A DNA stretch of 64,000 bases, from the NCBI RefSeq assembly GCF_030406605.1, contig NZ_CP129104.1, positions 1,252,072 to 1,316,071 of the forward strand, written 5' to 3'. This document shows positions 44,617 to 53,619 of the stretch, one piece after another. The DNA is from Curtobacterium sp. 458 (lineage in GTDB: Bacteria > Actinomycetota > Actinomycetes > Actinomycetales > Microbacteriaceae). Within the stretch, counting starts at the first letter, position 1; each line of letters starts with the position of its first letter. The translations under genes and the position numbers were made by a program. The notes beneath the pieces were generated by a model. That model saw nothing but the letters and a program-made list of their open reading frames with translations, had not been told where the DNA came from and searched no databases.

Positions 44617-44632
44617 CGGCCTGGAGGCACGG
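44617..44632. repeat. Dispersed palindromic repeat, single copy
   Basis: CCGGCCTGGAGGCACGGG lies between the liv terminator and a small membrane-protein gene. Confidence 0.65.
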
Positions 44633-44664
44633 GTCGGCCCCGCCGCTCGGCTACCGTTGCGCGG

Positions 44665-44874
44665 GTGCGCACCCCCGGCTCCCGTCCGTCCGGACCCCGT
44701 CAGCTCGGTCCCGGTGCGCTCGACGCCGTCGTCTGGCTGCTCTTCGTCGCCCTGTTCGTCGGCGCCGCGCTGCTCGTGAAGGTCGCCGCGGTGCTGCTCG
44801 TCGTCCTCGTGGTGCTCGCGGTCCTGCTCGGCCTCACGTTGCGGGTCCTGCGGAAGCGTCGGTCGCGCGGCTGA
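44665..44874 (+). CDS. Small membrane protein of unknown function
   Basis: A 69-residue protein with a Pro/Arg/Gly N-terminus and two hydrophobic stretches, DAVVWLLFVALFVGAALLV and AAVLLVVLVVLAVLLGLTL, ending in a basic RVLRKRRSRG. TACCGT ends seven bases before the GTG, which supports a real leaderless gene. No family is recognised. The gap to the dipeptidase gene is 79 bases. Confidence 0.5.
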   Translation: MRTPGSRPSGPRQLGPGALDAVVWLLFVALFVGAALLVKVAAVLLVVLVVLAVLLGLTLRVLRKRRSRG

Positions 44875-44953
44875 TCGCAGTTCATCCTCCGGGACGACAG
44901 CGCTCACCCGCGGCCCCGATCCGCCGCGGGCACCCTGCCGCCACGCTGAGTGC

Positions 44954-45670
44954 GTGCCGACGCTCATCAACGACCCTCGCGTCCTCGCGGTCACCGTCCG
45001 ACCACGGCGCGAGCCGCTGGTGCCCGTGGCCGACCTCGGTGTCCGCACGACCTCGACCGGTGTCGGCGGGCTCGTCCGCCGCGGGGTGGCGGAGCGCCTC
45101 GCCCATGCCGACCGCGCACTGCCCGCCGGCGTGCACCTGCTCGTCGTCGAGGGGTACCGGACGCTCGCGGCCCAGCACGCGATCATCGCCGACTACCGTG
45201 CGACCCTCGCCGCCCTCCACCCCGGCGTCACCCCGGGCGAGCTCGACGACCTCGTCTCCCGCTTCGTCGCACCCGCGCAGGCGGCGCCGCACGTCGCCGG
45301 TGCGGCGGTCGACTGCACCCTCGTGGACGACGACGGCGACCAGCTCTGGATGGGCACGGCGATCGACGACACCCCCGAGCAGAGCGGCGGCCGGTGCTTC
45401 ACGGGCTCGCCGGACATCGACGACGAAGCCCGGGCGAACCGAGCGCTCATGGCCTCGGTCCTCGAACCGGTCGGCATGGTGAACTACGAGACCGAGTGGT
45501 GGCACTGGAGCCACGGCGACCGGTACTGGGCACACCGGACGGGGGCCGCCGCCGCGCGGTACGCGGCGGTCCCGGAGGCGTCCGACGCCGCACGGTCCAG
45601 GGCGGTCCCGGAGGGGGCCTGCGCCGCGGTGCGCAGCGCCGGTGCGGTGAACCCTCGGGTCGTCGCATGA
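44954..45670 (+). CDS. VanX-like D-alanyl-D-alanine dipeptidase
   Basis: This 238-residue zinc dipeptidase matches the VanX/DdpX (M15D) family at every expected position: His113 and Asp120 (PHVAGAAVD), Glu181 and His184 (TEWWHW), and substrate Arg69 (VEGYRTL). In VanX the corresponding residues are His116, Asp123, Glu181, His184 and Arg71. It would hydrolyse D-Ala-D-Ala in the cytoplasm or cell envelope; no signal peptide is seen. The C-terminal ~40 residues are Ala/Val-rich. It overlaps the next gene, an alanine racemase, by four bases, with the ligase gene after it. Confidence 0.88.
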   Translation: MPTLINDPRVLAVTVRPRREPLVPVADLGVRTTSTGVGGLVRRGVAERLAHADRALPAGVHLLVVEGYRTLAAQHAIIADYRATLAALHPGVTPGELDDLVSRFVAPAQAAPHVAGAAVDCTLVDDDGDQLWMGTAIDDTPEQSGGRCFTGSPDIDDEARANRALMASVLEPVGMVNYETEWWHWSHGDRYWAHRTGAAAARYAAVPEASDAARSRAVPEGACAAVRSAGAVNPRVVA

Positions 45671-46827
45671 CCGTCCTCGCGGCGCCGGTGCCGACCACAC
45701 CGACGGTCGGGCCGCTCCGCACCGTGCTCCCCGCCGCGATCGCCGCGAACGTCCGCCGGGTCACCGCCCGCGGGCACGACCTCGTCGCCGTGGTGAAGGC
45801 CGACGGCTACGGCCACGGCGCCGAGGTCGTCGGTCGCACGGCGCTCGCCGCGGGGGCGTCCGCACTCGGCACGGCGACCCTCGCCGAAGCACTCGCGCTC
45901 CGGGCCGCGGGCATCGACGCCCGCCTGCTCTGCTGGCTGCACCTCCCCGGGGCCGACTTCGCCGCCGCCGCGCGGGAGCGGATCGAGGTCGCGGTCGGCG
46001 ACGAGACGACGCTGACCGCCGTCACGGACGCCGGACGTCTCGCCCGCACCCCCGTCGTCGTGCACCTCCACGTCGACACCGGGATGGCGCGCGAGGGCGC
46101 CGAACCCCACCGCTGGCAGGGCCTCCTCGACGCCGCAGCCGCTGCCGAGCGAGCCGGTCACGTGGTCGTGCGGGCGGTGATGGGGCACGTGCCGAACGCC
46201 GACCGTGCCTCGGCGTCGCGCGCGGCGACCCTCCTGCGGCTCGCCGGACTCGCGGCCGACCTGACGCTCGGGCACCCGGTCGACCTGCACCTCGGCGGGA
46301 CCCCGGCCGCGTTCGCCGGGGCCGACCTGGCCGGCATCGCCGTGCGGGTCGGGGCGGCGCTCGTCGGCATCGGCCCCGCCGGTGCCGGACTCGTCCCCGC
46401 GATGACGGTCACCGCGCCGGTCGTCGCGGTGCGCTCGGTCCGTGCGGGCACCCCGGTCGGGTACGACGGCACGTGGACGGCGCCGCGGGACGCCGTGCTC
46501 GCCGTGCTGCCGGTCGGGTACGCCGACGGTGTGCCCCGCGCCGCGTCGGGGTCGGCGCGGGTGGGCCTCCGCGGGCAGCTCGTGCCCGTGGTCGGTCGGA
46601 TCAACATGGACCAGGTCGTGCTCGACGTGACCGGGCTGCCCGGGTCACCCGTGGTGCCCGGAGAGGTCGCCACGCTGATCGGACCTGCGGGCGTGCCCGC
46701 CGGCACGGGGCCGACCGCCGCGGACTGGGCCGCCTGGGCCGACACGAACCCCCACGAGATCGTCACCGGACTCGGCGGCCGCATCGCGCGCACCGTCGCC
46801 ACCACGAACAGCAGGAGCACCGCATGA
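45667..46827 (+). CDS. alr: Alanine racemase, third copy (in dipeptidase-ligase operon)
   Basis: The 386-residue PLP racemase has Lys44 (VVKADGYGHG), Tyr266 (VGYDGTW), Asp315 (INMDQ) and the MGHVPNA histidine. RVGAALVGIGP replaces the usual RIGIALYG. Alanine-rich composition is marked. The start overlaps the dipeptidase stop and its own stop overlaps the ligase start (ATGA), so the three products are made in step. D-alanine is the expected product; another amino acid cannot be excluded. Confidence 0.88.
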   Translation: MTVLAAPVPTTPTVGPLRTVLPAAIAANVRRVTARGHDLVAVVKADGYGHGAEVVGRTALAAGASALGTATLAEALALRAAGIDARLLCWLHLPGADFAAAARERIEVAVGDETTLTAVTDAGRLARTPVVVHLHVDTGMAREGAEPHRWQGLLDAAAAAERAGHVVVRAVMGHVPNADRASASRAATLLRLAGLAADLTLGHPVDLHLGGTPAAFAGADLAGIAVRVGAALVGIGPAGAGLVPAMTVTAPVVAVRSVRAGTPVGYDGTWTAPRDAVLAVLPVGYADGVPRAASGSARVGLRGQLVPVVGRINMDQVVLDVTGLPGSPVVPGEVATLIGPAGVPAGTGPTAADWAAWADTNPHEIVTGLGGRIARTVATTNSRSTA

Positions 46828-47843
46828 GCACCACCGAGCCCGTCCGCGTCGTCGTCATCGGCGGCGGCGCCAACAGCGAGCACGAGGTGGGGCTCGCGAG
46901 TGCCGCCTCGGTCGCGGCCGCCCTCGACCCGACGAGGTACGAGGTCGCGCGCCTGACGATCGACCGCGACGGCGGGTGGCGCTCGGCCGACCTCCCGTGC
47001 TCCTTCCCCGAGGCCGCAGCGGTGCTCGCATCCGCCGACGTCGTGTTCCCCGCGGTGCACGGGCCGGACGGCGAGGACGGCTCGCTCGCCGCCCTCGCCC
47101 GGCTCGCCGGCGTGCCCGTCGTCGGGTCACCCGTCGGGGCGGGGGCGGTCGCGATGGACAAGTGGGCGACGAAGCTGGTCGCCGAGGCCTCCGGCGTCGC
47201 CGTCGCTCCGGGCGCACTGCTGACGCGCGACGAGCGACTGGACGCGGACGCGACGTCGCTCGGAGCAGCGGTCGGTCCGATGCCGTGGATCGTCAAGCCC
47301 GTGGCGGGCGGGTCGAGCTTCGGTGTGAGCCGCGTCGACGAGCCCGACCAGCTCGACGCTGGGCTCGCCGAGGCGTTCGCCCACGACGACCGCGTGCTCG
47401 TCGAGCGCATGTTGACCGGGCGCGAGGTCGACGTCGCCGTGCTCGAACGCCCGGACGGCGAGCTCGTCGTGGGGCCGCCGCTCGAGGTGCTGAACGACGC
47501 GGCCGGGTTCTTCGACGCGGACACGAAGTACGACGGCTCCGCCCGGTTCGTGCTGCCCGCACCGCTCGACCCCGTCGTCGCGGAGCGCATCGACGAGGTG
47601 GCCCGGACGCTCTTCGCCCGCCTCGGATGCGCCGGTCTCGCGCGGGTCGACTGCTTCGTCACCCCCGAGGGCGCGGTCGTGCTCAACGAGGTGAACACGA
47701 TGCCCGGGCTGACCGCGCAGTCCCAGCTGCCGAAGATGTTCGCGTCGGTCGGGGTCGACTACCCGGACCTGCTGTCCGACCTGGTCGAGACCGCCCGGCG
47801 ACCGTCCACCCGGTCGGGGACCGCCGTGGAGGCCGCCCGGTAG
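46824..47843 (+). CDS. ddl: D-alanine-D-alanine ligase
   Basis: The 339-residue ATP-grasp ligase carries Glu19 (GANSEHEV), the serine loop GGSSFGVS, the omega-loop FFDADTKYDG with Lys235-Tyr236, and the metal residues in RVDCFVTPEG and LNEVNTMPGLT. The KY pair is the marker of D-Ala-D-Ala specificity; VanA-type D-lactate ligases lack it. It joins two D-alanines for the lipid II pentapeptide. It is the third gene of the operon with the dipeptidase and racemase. The usual GGRSSEHEV reads GGGANSEHEV. Confidence 0.92.
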   Translation: MSTTEPVRVVVIGGGANSEHEVGLASAASVAAALDPTRYEVARLTIDRDGGWRSADLPCSFPEAAAVLASADVVFPAVHGPDGEDGSLAALARLAGVPVVGSPVGAGAVAMDKWATKLVAEASGVAVAPGALLTRDERLDADATSLGAAVGPMPWIVKPVAGGSSFGVSRVDEPDQLDAGLAEAFAHDDRVLVERMLTGREVDVAVLERPDGELVVGPPLEVLNDAAGFFDADTKYDGSARFVLPAPLDPVVAERIDEVARTLFARLGCAGLARVDCFVTPEGAVVLNEVNTMPGLTAQSQLPKMFASVGVDYPDLLSDLVETARRPSTRSGTAVEAAR

Positions 47844-47852
47844 GCTGTGCGC

Positions 47853-48974
47853 GTGAGTGAAGTCGAGATCGGTGCAGGCAAGCGCGGACGACGGGCGTAC
47901 GCGTTCGACGACATCGCGGTGGTCCCCTCGCGTCGCACGCGAGACCCGCGCGACGTCAGCGTGCAGTGGACGATCGACGCGTTCACCTTCGAGTCGCCGA
48001 TCCTCTCCGCCCCGATGGACTCCGTCGCCTCCCCGGCCACGGTCATCCAGATGGGCAAGCTCGGCATCCTCGGCGTGCTCGACCTCGAGGGCCTGTGGAC
48101 CCGATACGAGGACCCGGCGCCGTACTACGAGGAGATCAAGGCCCTCGCCGACGGCAACGTCACCAAGCGCATGCAGGAGATCTACTCGGAGCCGATCAAG
48201 GCCGAGCTGATCACCGCACGTCTGGCCGAGATCCGTGCCGCTGGTGTCCCCGTCGCCGGCTCGCTCAGCCCGCAGCGCACGCAGGAGTTCTCGCAGACCG
48301 TCGTCGACGCCGGAGTCGACCTGTTCGTCATCCGCGGCACGACCGTCTCGGCCGAGCACGTCTCGCAGGACGAGGAGCCCCTCAACCTCAAGAAGTTCAT
48401 CTACGAGCTCGACGTCCCCGTCATCGTCGGCGGTGCCTCGACCTACACGTCGGCGCTCCACCTCATGCGCACCGGTGCCGCCGGTGTCCTCGTCGGCTTC
48501 GGCGGGGGCGCGGCGTCGACCACCCGGGCCGCGCTCGGCATCCACGCGCCCATGGCGACCGCGGTGGCGGACGTCGCCGGTGCCCGTCGTGACTACATGG
48601 ACGAGTCCGGCGGCCGGTACGTGCACGTCATCGCCGACGGCGGCCTCGACACCGCCGGTGACGTCGTCAAGGCGATCGCCGTGGGAGCCGACGCCGTCAT
48701 GCTCGGCACCGCGCTGGCCCGGGCGACCGAGGCCCCCGGCGGTGGCTTCCACTGGGGTGCCGAGGCGCACCACCCGGAGCTGCCCCGCGGCCGTCGGGTC
48801 GAGGTCGGCACGATCGCCCCGCTCGAGAACGTCCTGCACGGCCCGACCCCCACCTGGGACGGCCGCGCGAACATCGTCGGCGCCCTGCGTCGGTCGATGG
48901 CGACGACCGGATACTCCGACGTCAAGGAGTTCCAGCGAGTAGAAGTGGTCGTGGCGCCGTACCACCAGCAGTGA
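47853..48974 (+). CDS. guaB3: GuaB3-family IMP dehydrogenase-related protein
   Basis: A 373-residue IMPDH-like barrel without CBS domains, of the actinobacterial GuaB3 type: AYAFDDIAVVPSRRTRDPRDV, ILSAPMDSVASP, PVIVGGASTYTSALHLMRTG, IADGGLDTAGDVVKAIAVGA. The catalytic Cys loop of true IMPDH is absent, so it may act as a GMP reductase-like or regulatory enzyme; for cyanobacterial GuaB3 a GMP reductase activity has been proposed. TAGGCT, overlapping the ddl stop, ends six bases before the chosen GTG; GTG 47847 is the alternative. Confidence 0.9.
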   Translation: MSEVEIGAGKRGRRAYAFDDIAVVPSRRTRDPRDVSVQWTIDAFTFESPILSAPMDSVASPATVIQMGKLGILGVLDLEGLWTRYEDPAPYYEEIKALADGNVTKRMQEIYSEPIKAELITARLAEIRAAGVPVAGSLSPQRTQEFSQTVVDAGVDLFVIRGTTVSAEHVSQDEEPLNLKKFIYELDVPVIVGGASTYTSALHLMRTGAAGVLVGFGGGAASTTRAALGIHAPMATAVADVAGARRDYMDESGGRYVHVIADGGLDTAGDVVKAIAVGADAVMLGTALARATEAPGGGFHWGAEAHHPELPRGRRVEVGTIAPLENVLHGPTPTWDGRANIVGALRRSMATTGYSDVKEFQRVEVVVAPYHQQ

Positions 48975-49007
48975 CGCTCCGGCGCCGACCGTGAACCGGA
49001 GGCGACC

Positions 49008-50879
49008 ATGGCGAAGGCAACGACCACCAGCACCACGACCGACGGCCTGCCCGGCGGTGTCGGGTTCGACCCGACCGTGAAGCTCGGACCCGACGAACGC
49101 GCGGTCGCGATCGCGGCGCTCAAGGAGCACGAGGTCGACGTCCTCGTCGTCGGTGGTGGCATCGTCGGGGCCGGCAGCGCACTCGACGCCGCCACCCGCG
49201 GCCTGAGCGTCGGCATCGTCGAGGCCCGCGACTGGGGCTCCGGGACGTCGAGCCGCTCGTCGAAGCTCGTGCACGGCGGCATCCGCTACCTCGAGCAGCT
49301 CAACTTCGCCCTCGTCCGCGAGGCACTGATCGAACGCGGCCTGCTCCTCCAGCGCATCGCCCCGCACCTGGTGAAGCCCGTCCGCTTCCTCTACCCGCTC
49401 AACCACCGCGTGTGGGAGCGCTTCTACATCGGCATCGGCATGGCGATGTACGACGTGTTCAGCTGGTCCGGTGGCCGTCCGCCGGGGGTCCCGCACCACC
49501 GGCACCTCAGCCGCAAGCAGGTGCTCAAGAACATGCCGGGCCTCAAGAAGGACGCCTTCGTCGGCGGCATGACGTACTACGACGCCCAGGTCGACGACGC
49601 ACGCTACGTCGCCTCACTCGTCCGCACCGCGGCGTCCTACGGTGCCCACGCCGCGAGCCGGGTCCGCATCGAGGGCTTTATCAAGGTCGGGGAACGCGTG
49701 GTCGGTGCACACGCGCACGACATCCAGACCGGCGAGAAGTTCGACATCCGGGCGAAGCAGGTCGTCAACGCGACGGGCGTCTGGACCGACGACACCCAGG
49801 CGATGGTCGGCACCCGCGGGCAGTTCAAGGTCCGTGCGTCGAAGGGCGTGCACCTCGTCATCCCGCGCGACCGCTTCCAGTCGAACACGGGCATGATCCT
49901 CCGCACCGAGAAGAGCGTCCTCTTCGTGATCCCGTGGGGTCGGCACTGGCTCGTCGGCACCACCGACACCGACTGGAACCTCGACAAGGCACACCCGGCG
50001 GCGACAGCGGCGGACATCGACTACATCCTCGAGCACGTCAACAAGGTGCTCGCGGTCCCGCTCACCCGCGAGGACGTCGAGGGCGTCTACGCCGGCCTCC
50101 GCCCACTGCTCGCCGGGGAGTCCGACCAGACCTCGCAGCTCAGCCGCGAGCACGTCGTCGCGCACACCGCACCAGGCCTGGTGGTGGTCGCGGGCGGCAA
50201 GTGGACGACCTACCGCGTGATGGGGAAGGACGCCATCGACGAGGCCGTCGCCGCGATGGACGGCAGGATCCCCGAGTCGACGACCGAGGACATCCCGCTG
50301 CTCGGTGCCGAGGGTTACCCCGCCGCGTGGAACCGCCGCGGCCGGACGGCCCGGCAGGTCGGCGTGCACAAGGTCCGGATCGAGCACCTGCTCAACCGCT
50401 ACGGCACCCTCGCGACCGAGGTGCTCGCGCTCGTCGAGCAGGACCCCTCGCTCGCCGAGCCCCTGCCGCAGGCCGACGACTACATCGGGGCCGAGGTCGT
50501 GTACGCGGCCTCGCACGAGGGCGCACTGCACCTCGAGGACGTCCTCGCCCGCCGCACCCGCATCTCGATCGAGGCGTGGGACCGCGGGGAGTCGGCGGCC
50601 CCGGTCGCGGCGAAGCTCATGGCCGACGTCCTCGGCTGGGACCAGGAGACCACCGAGAACGAGGTCTCGAACTACCTCAAGCGCGTCGCCGCCGAGCGCG
50701 AGTCGCAGCTCCAGCCCGACGACGAGTCCGCGGACCGCGTGCGCCTCGAGGCGCCGGACATCGCGTTCGGCTTCGACGAGGACGACGTCGTCGTCGGCGG
50801 TGGCCGGTCGAGCGGCGCGGACGGCGCGAAGGCGTCCGACGAGCAGGTGGTCGGGGAGAAGACGAGCGAACCCAGCTAG
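49008..50879 (+). CDS. glpD: Aerobic glycerol-3-phosphate dehydrogenase
   Basis: GlpD oxidises glycerol-3-phosphate to dihydroxyacetone phosphate with FAD, passing electrons to quinone at the membrane. The 623-residue protein has the FAD loop LVVGGGIVGAGSALDAAT, SSRSSKLVHGGIRYLEQ, and the C-terminal DAO region. The final ~35 residues are an extra acidic/Ser-rich tail. A GGAGG ribosome site precedes the ATG. It follows guaB3 with a short gap. Confidence 0.95.
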   Translation: MAKATTTSTTTDGLPGGVGFDPTVKLGPDERAVAIAALKEHEVDVLVVGGGIVGAGSALDAATRGLSVGIVEARDWGSGTSSRSSKLVHGGIRYLEQLNFALVREALIERGLLLQRIAPHLVKPVRFLYPLNHRVWERFYIGIGMAMYDVFSWSGGRPPGVPHHRHLSRKQVLKNMPGLKKDAFVGGMTYYDAQVDDARYVASLVRTAASYGAHAASRVRIEGFIKVGERVVGAHAHDIQTGEKFDIRAKQVVNATGVWTDDTQAMVGTRGQFKVRASKGVHLVIPRDRFQSNTGMILRTEKSVLFVIPWGRHWLVGTTDTDWNLDKAHPAATAADIDYILEHVNKVLAVPLTREDVEGVYAGLRPLLAGESDQTSQLSREHVVAHTAPGLVVVAGGKWTTYRVMGKDAIDEAVAAMDGRIPESTTEDIPLLGAEGYPAAWNRRGRTARQVGVHKVRIEHLLNRYGTLATEVLALVEQDPSLAEPLPQADDYIGAEVVYAASHEGALHLEDVLARRTRISIEAWDRGESAAPVAAKLMADVLGWDQETTENEVSNYLKRVAAERESQLQPDDESADRVRLEAPDIAFGFDEDDVVVGGGRSSGADGAKASDEQVVGEKTSEPS

Positions 50880-50898
50880 GCCACGGACGTCGCCGACC

Positions 50899-50936
50899 CG
50901 CACCGTGCCTCCAGACCGGCCTGGAGGCGCGGTGCG
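50899..50936. repeat. Dispersed palindromic repeat, complete hairpin between convergent genes
   Basis: Arms 50899-50914 and 50921-50936 pair over 16 bp with one G-U type mismatch and an ACCGGC loop. They contain CGCACCGTGCCTCCAG and CTGGAGGCGCGGTGCG. It lies between glpD and the convergent membrane-protein gene and could terminate both. Confidence 0.85.
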
Positions 50937-50942
50937 TGCCCG

Positions 50943-51467
50943 TCAGGCAGCCGCGCCCTGGTCGGACGCTCGCGCCTGGTCCGCGCGCTGTCGCGTCCGC
51001 CGTCGCGTGCGCTCGGCGGTGGCCGTGAGGACCGCGAGCAGCGCGACCACCGCGGCCGCGCTCGTGCAGCCGAGCACCGTCGGCCAGACGGTGTGCGGGC
51101 CACCCGAGCCCGGGTACGAGTCCGCGAGGTCCATGCCGAGGAACCACGACGACTGGAAGACCGCGGCCGCGCCGAGGACCACGAGGCCGAGGTGGAGGAC
51201 CGTGACCACGGTCGTCGGCAGGTGCTGCCGGATGCCGAGGACGCCGACGCCGATGCCGAGGATCGCGCCGATGCCCGCGACGACCAGCACGCCGACGAGG
51301 TCCTGCGTGGAGGAGTTCCCCATCGCGTCGACGTGCGCGTAGACCGCCGCGAGCGGGCGACCCGGTGCGACCGAGAGCGGCTCTGCCACGAGCGCGTTGA
51401 CCGCGAGCAGCGCGGCGTAGGTGACGACGACGGCGGCACCCGCGATCGAGACGGTCCTGGAGGTCAT
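50943..51467 (-). CDS. Membrane protein of unknown function, four segments
   Basis: The 174-residue protein has about four membrane segments (IAGAAVVVTYAALLAVNALV, DLVGVLVVAGIGAILGIGVG, VVTVLHLGLVVLGAAAVFQ, VLGCTSAAAVVALLAVLTA) and a basic C-terminal tail. No family is recognised. TACGGT ends six bases before the ATG on this strand, predicting a leaderless mRNA. It is divergent from the khtT gene. Confidence 0.7.
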   Translation of the reverse strand: MTSRTVSIAGAAVVVTYAALLAVNALVAEPLSVAPGRPLAAVYAHVDAMGNSSTQDLVGVLVVAGIGAILGIGVGVLGIRQHLPTTVVTVLHLGLVVLGAAAVFQSSWFLGMDLADSYPGSGGPHTVWPTVLGCTSAAAVVALLAVLTATAERTRRRTRQRADQARASDQGAAA

Positions 51468-51589
51468 GCCGCGACCGTAGCCCCGCCGCGCGGCCACCCG
51501 CATCCGTCCGGAGGACGATGCCCACCCGCCGGAATGGTGCGCGCCTCCCGGTGGTTATCATCGTGGTACTCGGAAAGGGAGGCCATCTC

Positions 51590-52120
51590 ATGGTCGACGT
51601 CCATCGCGTCAAGCTCCCCGGAGTCGGCGTGCTGCACAGCTTCTACACCGACGACGGTGGCAAGTGCGGTGTCATCACGCACCGGTCGGGACATTCCGAC
51701 CTCATCTCCTTCGCGGACGTCTCGGACGGCGCTGACAAGTCGGAGAAGGTGTCGCTGCGCCTCAGCGAGGACGAAGCGCACACGCTCGCGGAGCTGCTCG
51801 GCGGCACCCGCATCACCGAGGGCCTCGACAAGCTCGACGAGATCCCCGGCCTCAGCATCGACTGGTTCTCCGTCGACTACGAGGACGCCATCGCGGGCAA
51901 GCCCCTCGGCGACCTCCACGACTCGGGGTTCATCGGACTGACCGTCGTCGCGGTGGTCCGTGGTGACAGCGCCAACCCTGCTCCCTCCCCGGACTTCGTC
52001 GTCTTCCCCGGCGACACCATCGTCGTGGCCGGAGCACCCGAGAAGGTCGCCAAGGCCTTCTCGTTCTACCGCAGCGGAGAGCTCGCGGCCGCACCGGCCG
52101 AGGCCCCGCGCCGGAGCTGA
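51590..52120 (+). CDS. khtT: KhtT-like RCK_C regulatory subunit of a K+/H+ antiporter
   Basis: The 176-residue cytoplasmic protein ends in a TrkA-C/RCK_C domain (LHDSGFIGLTVVAVVRGD, FPGDTIVVAGAPEKV). The gene pair with the next CPA2 antiporter matches the KhtT/KhtU system, in which KhtT gates potassium efflux in response to nucleotides and pH. The ATG at 51590 has a GGGAGG ribosome site seven bases upstream. It ends three bases before khtU. Confidence 0.85.
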   Translation: MVDVHRVKLPGVGVLHSFYTDDGGKCGVITHRSGHSDLISFADVSDGADKSEKVSLRLSEDEAHTLAELLGGTRITEGLDKLDEIPGLSIDWFSVDYEDAIAGKPLGDLHDSGFIGLTVVAVVRGDSANPAPSPDFVVFPGDTIVVAGAPEKVAKAFSFYRSGELAAAPAEAPRRS

Positions 52121-52123
52121 CGC

Positions 52124-53614
52124 GTGCACCTGGGCGGTGAGCTGCTCACCATCGGTGTGCTCTTCGTCATCGCCTACGTCCTCGGACGCCTCGGCAAGAC
52201 CATCGGGCTCCCGGCGATCCCGATCTACATGGTGGTCGGACTCATCGCGAGCCCGCACACCCCGTGGATCGGCCTCAACGTCGAGTCGCACACGATCGAG
52301 CTCATCGCGACGTTCGGGCTCGTGCTGCTCCTGTTCAACCTCGGACTCGAGTTCGACCAGGAGGAGTTCTACGGCAACGCCGGCAAGCTCCTCGTGTCCG
52401 GTGGCACGTACGTCGCCATCAACATGGGGATCGGCTTCGCGTTCGGGTTCTCGCTCGGCTGGGGCACCCGCGAGGCGCTGATCATCGCGGGCATGACCGC
52501 GACCTCGTCGAGTGCGATCGTCACGAAGCTCCTCATCGAGCTGCGGCGGCTCGCGAACGACGAGACGCCGATGATCCTCGGTGTCACCGTCATCGAGGAC
52601 GTCTTCATCGCCATCTACCTGGCGATCGTGTCGGTCGTGCTCTCGGGCGACACGAACATCTGGGGCGTGGTCGGCAAGCTCGCGCTGGCGTTCGGCTTCC
52701 TCATCGTGATGTTCACCCTCGCCCGGTTCGCCGGCAAGTGGGTGTCCAAGATCTTCGCCACGCGTGACGACGAGCTCTTCACCGTGCTGTTCTTCGGCCT
52801 CGCGGTGATGTTCGGCGGGATCGGCGAGATCCTCGGCGTGACCGACGCGATCGGTGCGTTCGTGATCGGCCTGCTCTGCGGTGCCACGCGCTACCGAGAC
52901 CGCATCGAGCAGCTCGCCCTCCCGATGCGCGACGTGTTCGCGGCGTTCTTCTTCGTGAACTTCGGCCTCGGACTCGACCTGTCGACCTTCGGCGAGGTGC
53001 TCTGGCCGGTCCTCGGCGCGATCGGCATGACCGTCGTGCTCAACGCCGTCGCCGGTCAGATCGTCGCCCGCATGAACGGGTTCAACGTCCAGCAGGGGAT
53101 CAACACCGCCGTCATCCTGGTGAACCGTGGCGAGTTCGCGCTGATCCTCGCGACGCTCTCGGCTGCCGCCGGCCTGGAGGCGCGGATCACCGCGTTCGCG
53201 GGCCTCTACGTCCTCGTCATGGCCGTCCTGGGTCCGCTGCTCGCCGTGAACTCGGACCGGATCGGCCGCCTCGTGGTGCGTCCGGCGCGCGTCGCGCGGC
53301 TGCGCCAGCGCCTCCGCGCGCGGCTCGGGGGCCGCGGCGGCGCCGTGCCCGTCGGAGCGTCCGGACCGGCCCTCGACGAAGCGATCGACTCGGCCGCGGA
53401 GGCCGGGGTCGCCGACGAGGACGCCTCCCGGGCCGCCCGTCGTGCCGAACGCGACCGGCAGTTCGCGGAGGAGTTCGCCCTCGTGGAGGCCGCTGGGAGG
53501 GAAGAGCGCGAGAATGGTGCACCGGAGCCCCGCGACGAACCCGTGACCTCGTCGGTGGAGATCCCCGCCGAGCGTCCCGAACGCCCGGTGCGACAGCGCG
53601 ATCCGGAGTACTGA
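52124..53614 (+). CDS. khtU: KhtU-like CPA2 cation/proton antiporter
   Basis: The 496-residue protein is a CPA2 antiporter (GLPAIPIYMVVGLIASPH, LNLG-type FNLGLEFDQEEF, TSSSAIVTKLLIEL, GVTDAIGAFVIGLLCG) with 12 or more membrane segments, followed by an Arg-rich and Glu-rich cytoplasmic tail of about 100 residues. GTG start three bases after khtT. A copy of the GGCCTGGAGGCGCGG repeat occurs inside the coding region near 53171, encoding Gly-Leu-Glu-Ala-Arg. Confidence 0.9.
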   Translation: MHLGGELLTIGVLFVIAYVLGRLGKTIGLPAIPIYMVVGLIASPHTPWIGLNVESHTIELIATFGLVLLLFNLGLEFDQEEFYGNAGKLLVSGGTYVAINMGIGFAFGFSLGWGTREALIIAGMTATSSSAIVTKLLIELRRLANDETPMILGVTVIEDVFIAIYLAIVSVVLSGDTNIWGVVGKLALAFGFLIVMFTLARFAGKWVSKIFATRDDELFTVLFFGLAVMFGGIGEILGVTDAIGAFVIGLLCGATRYRDRIEQLALPMRDVFAAFFFVNFGLGLDLSTFGEVLWPVLGAIGMTVVLNAVAGQIVARMNGFNVQQGINTAVILVNRGEFALILATLSAAAGLEARITAFAGLYVLVMAVLGPLLAVNSDRIGRLVVRPARVARLRQRLRARLGGRGGAVPVGASGPALDEAIDSAAEAGVADEDASRAARRAERDRQFAEEFALVEAAGREERENGAPEPRDEPVTSSVEIPAERPERPVRQRDPEY

Positions 53615-53619
53615 TACAG

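Noticed and set aside
44954..47843. Vancomycin resistance cluster
   Set aside because: The dipeptidase resembles VanX, but the ligase has the Lys-Tyr pair of D-Ala-D-Ala ligases, and vanH, vanR and vanS are absent. I report it as a dipeptide metabolism operon instead.
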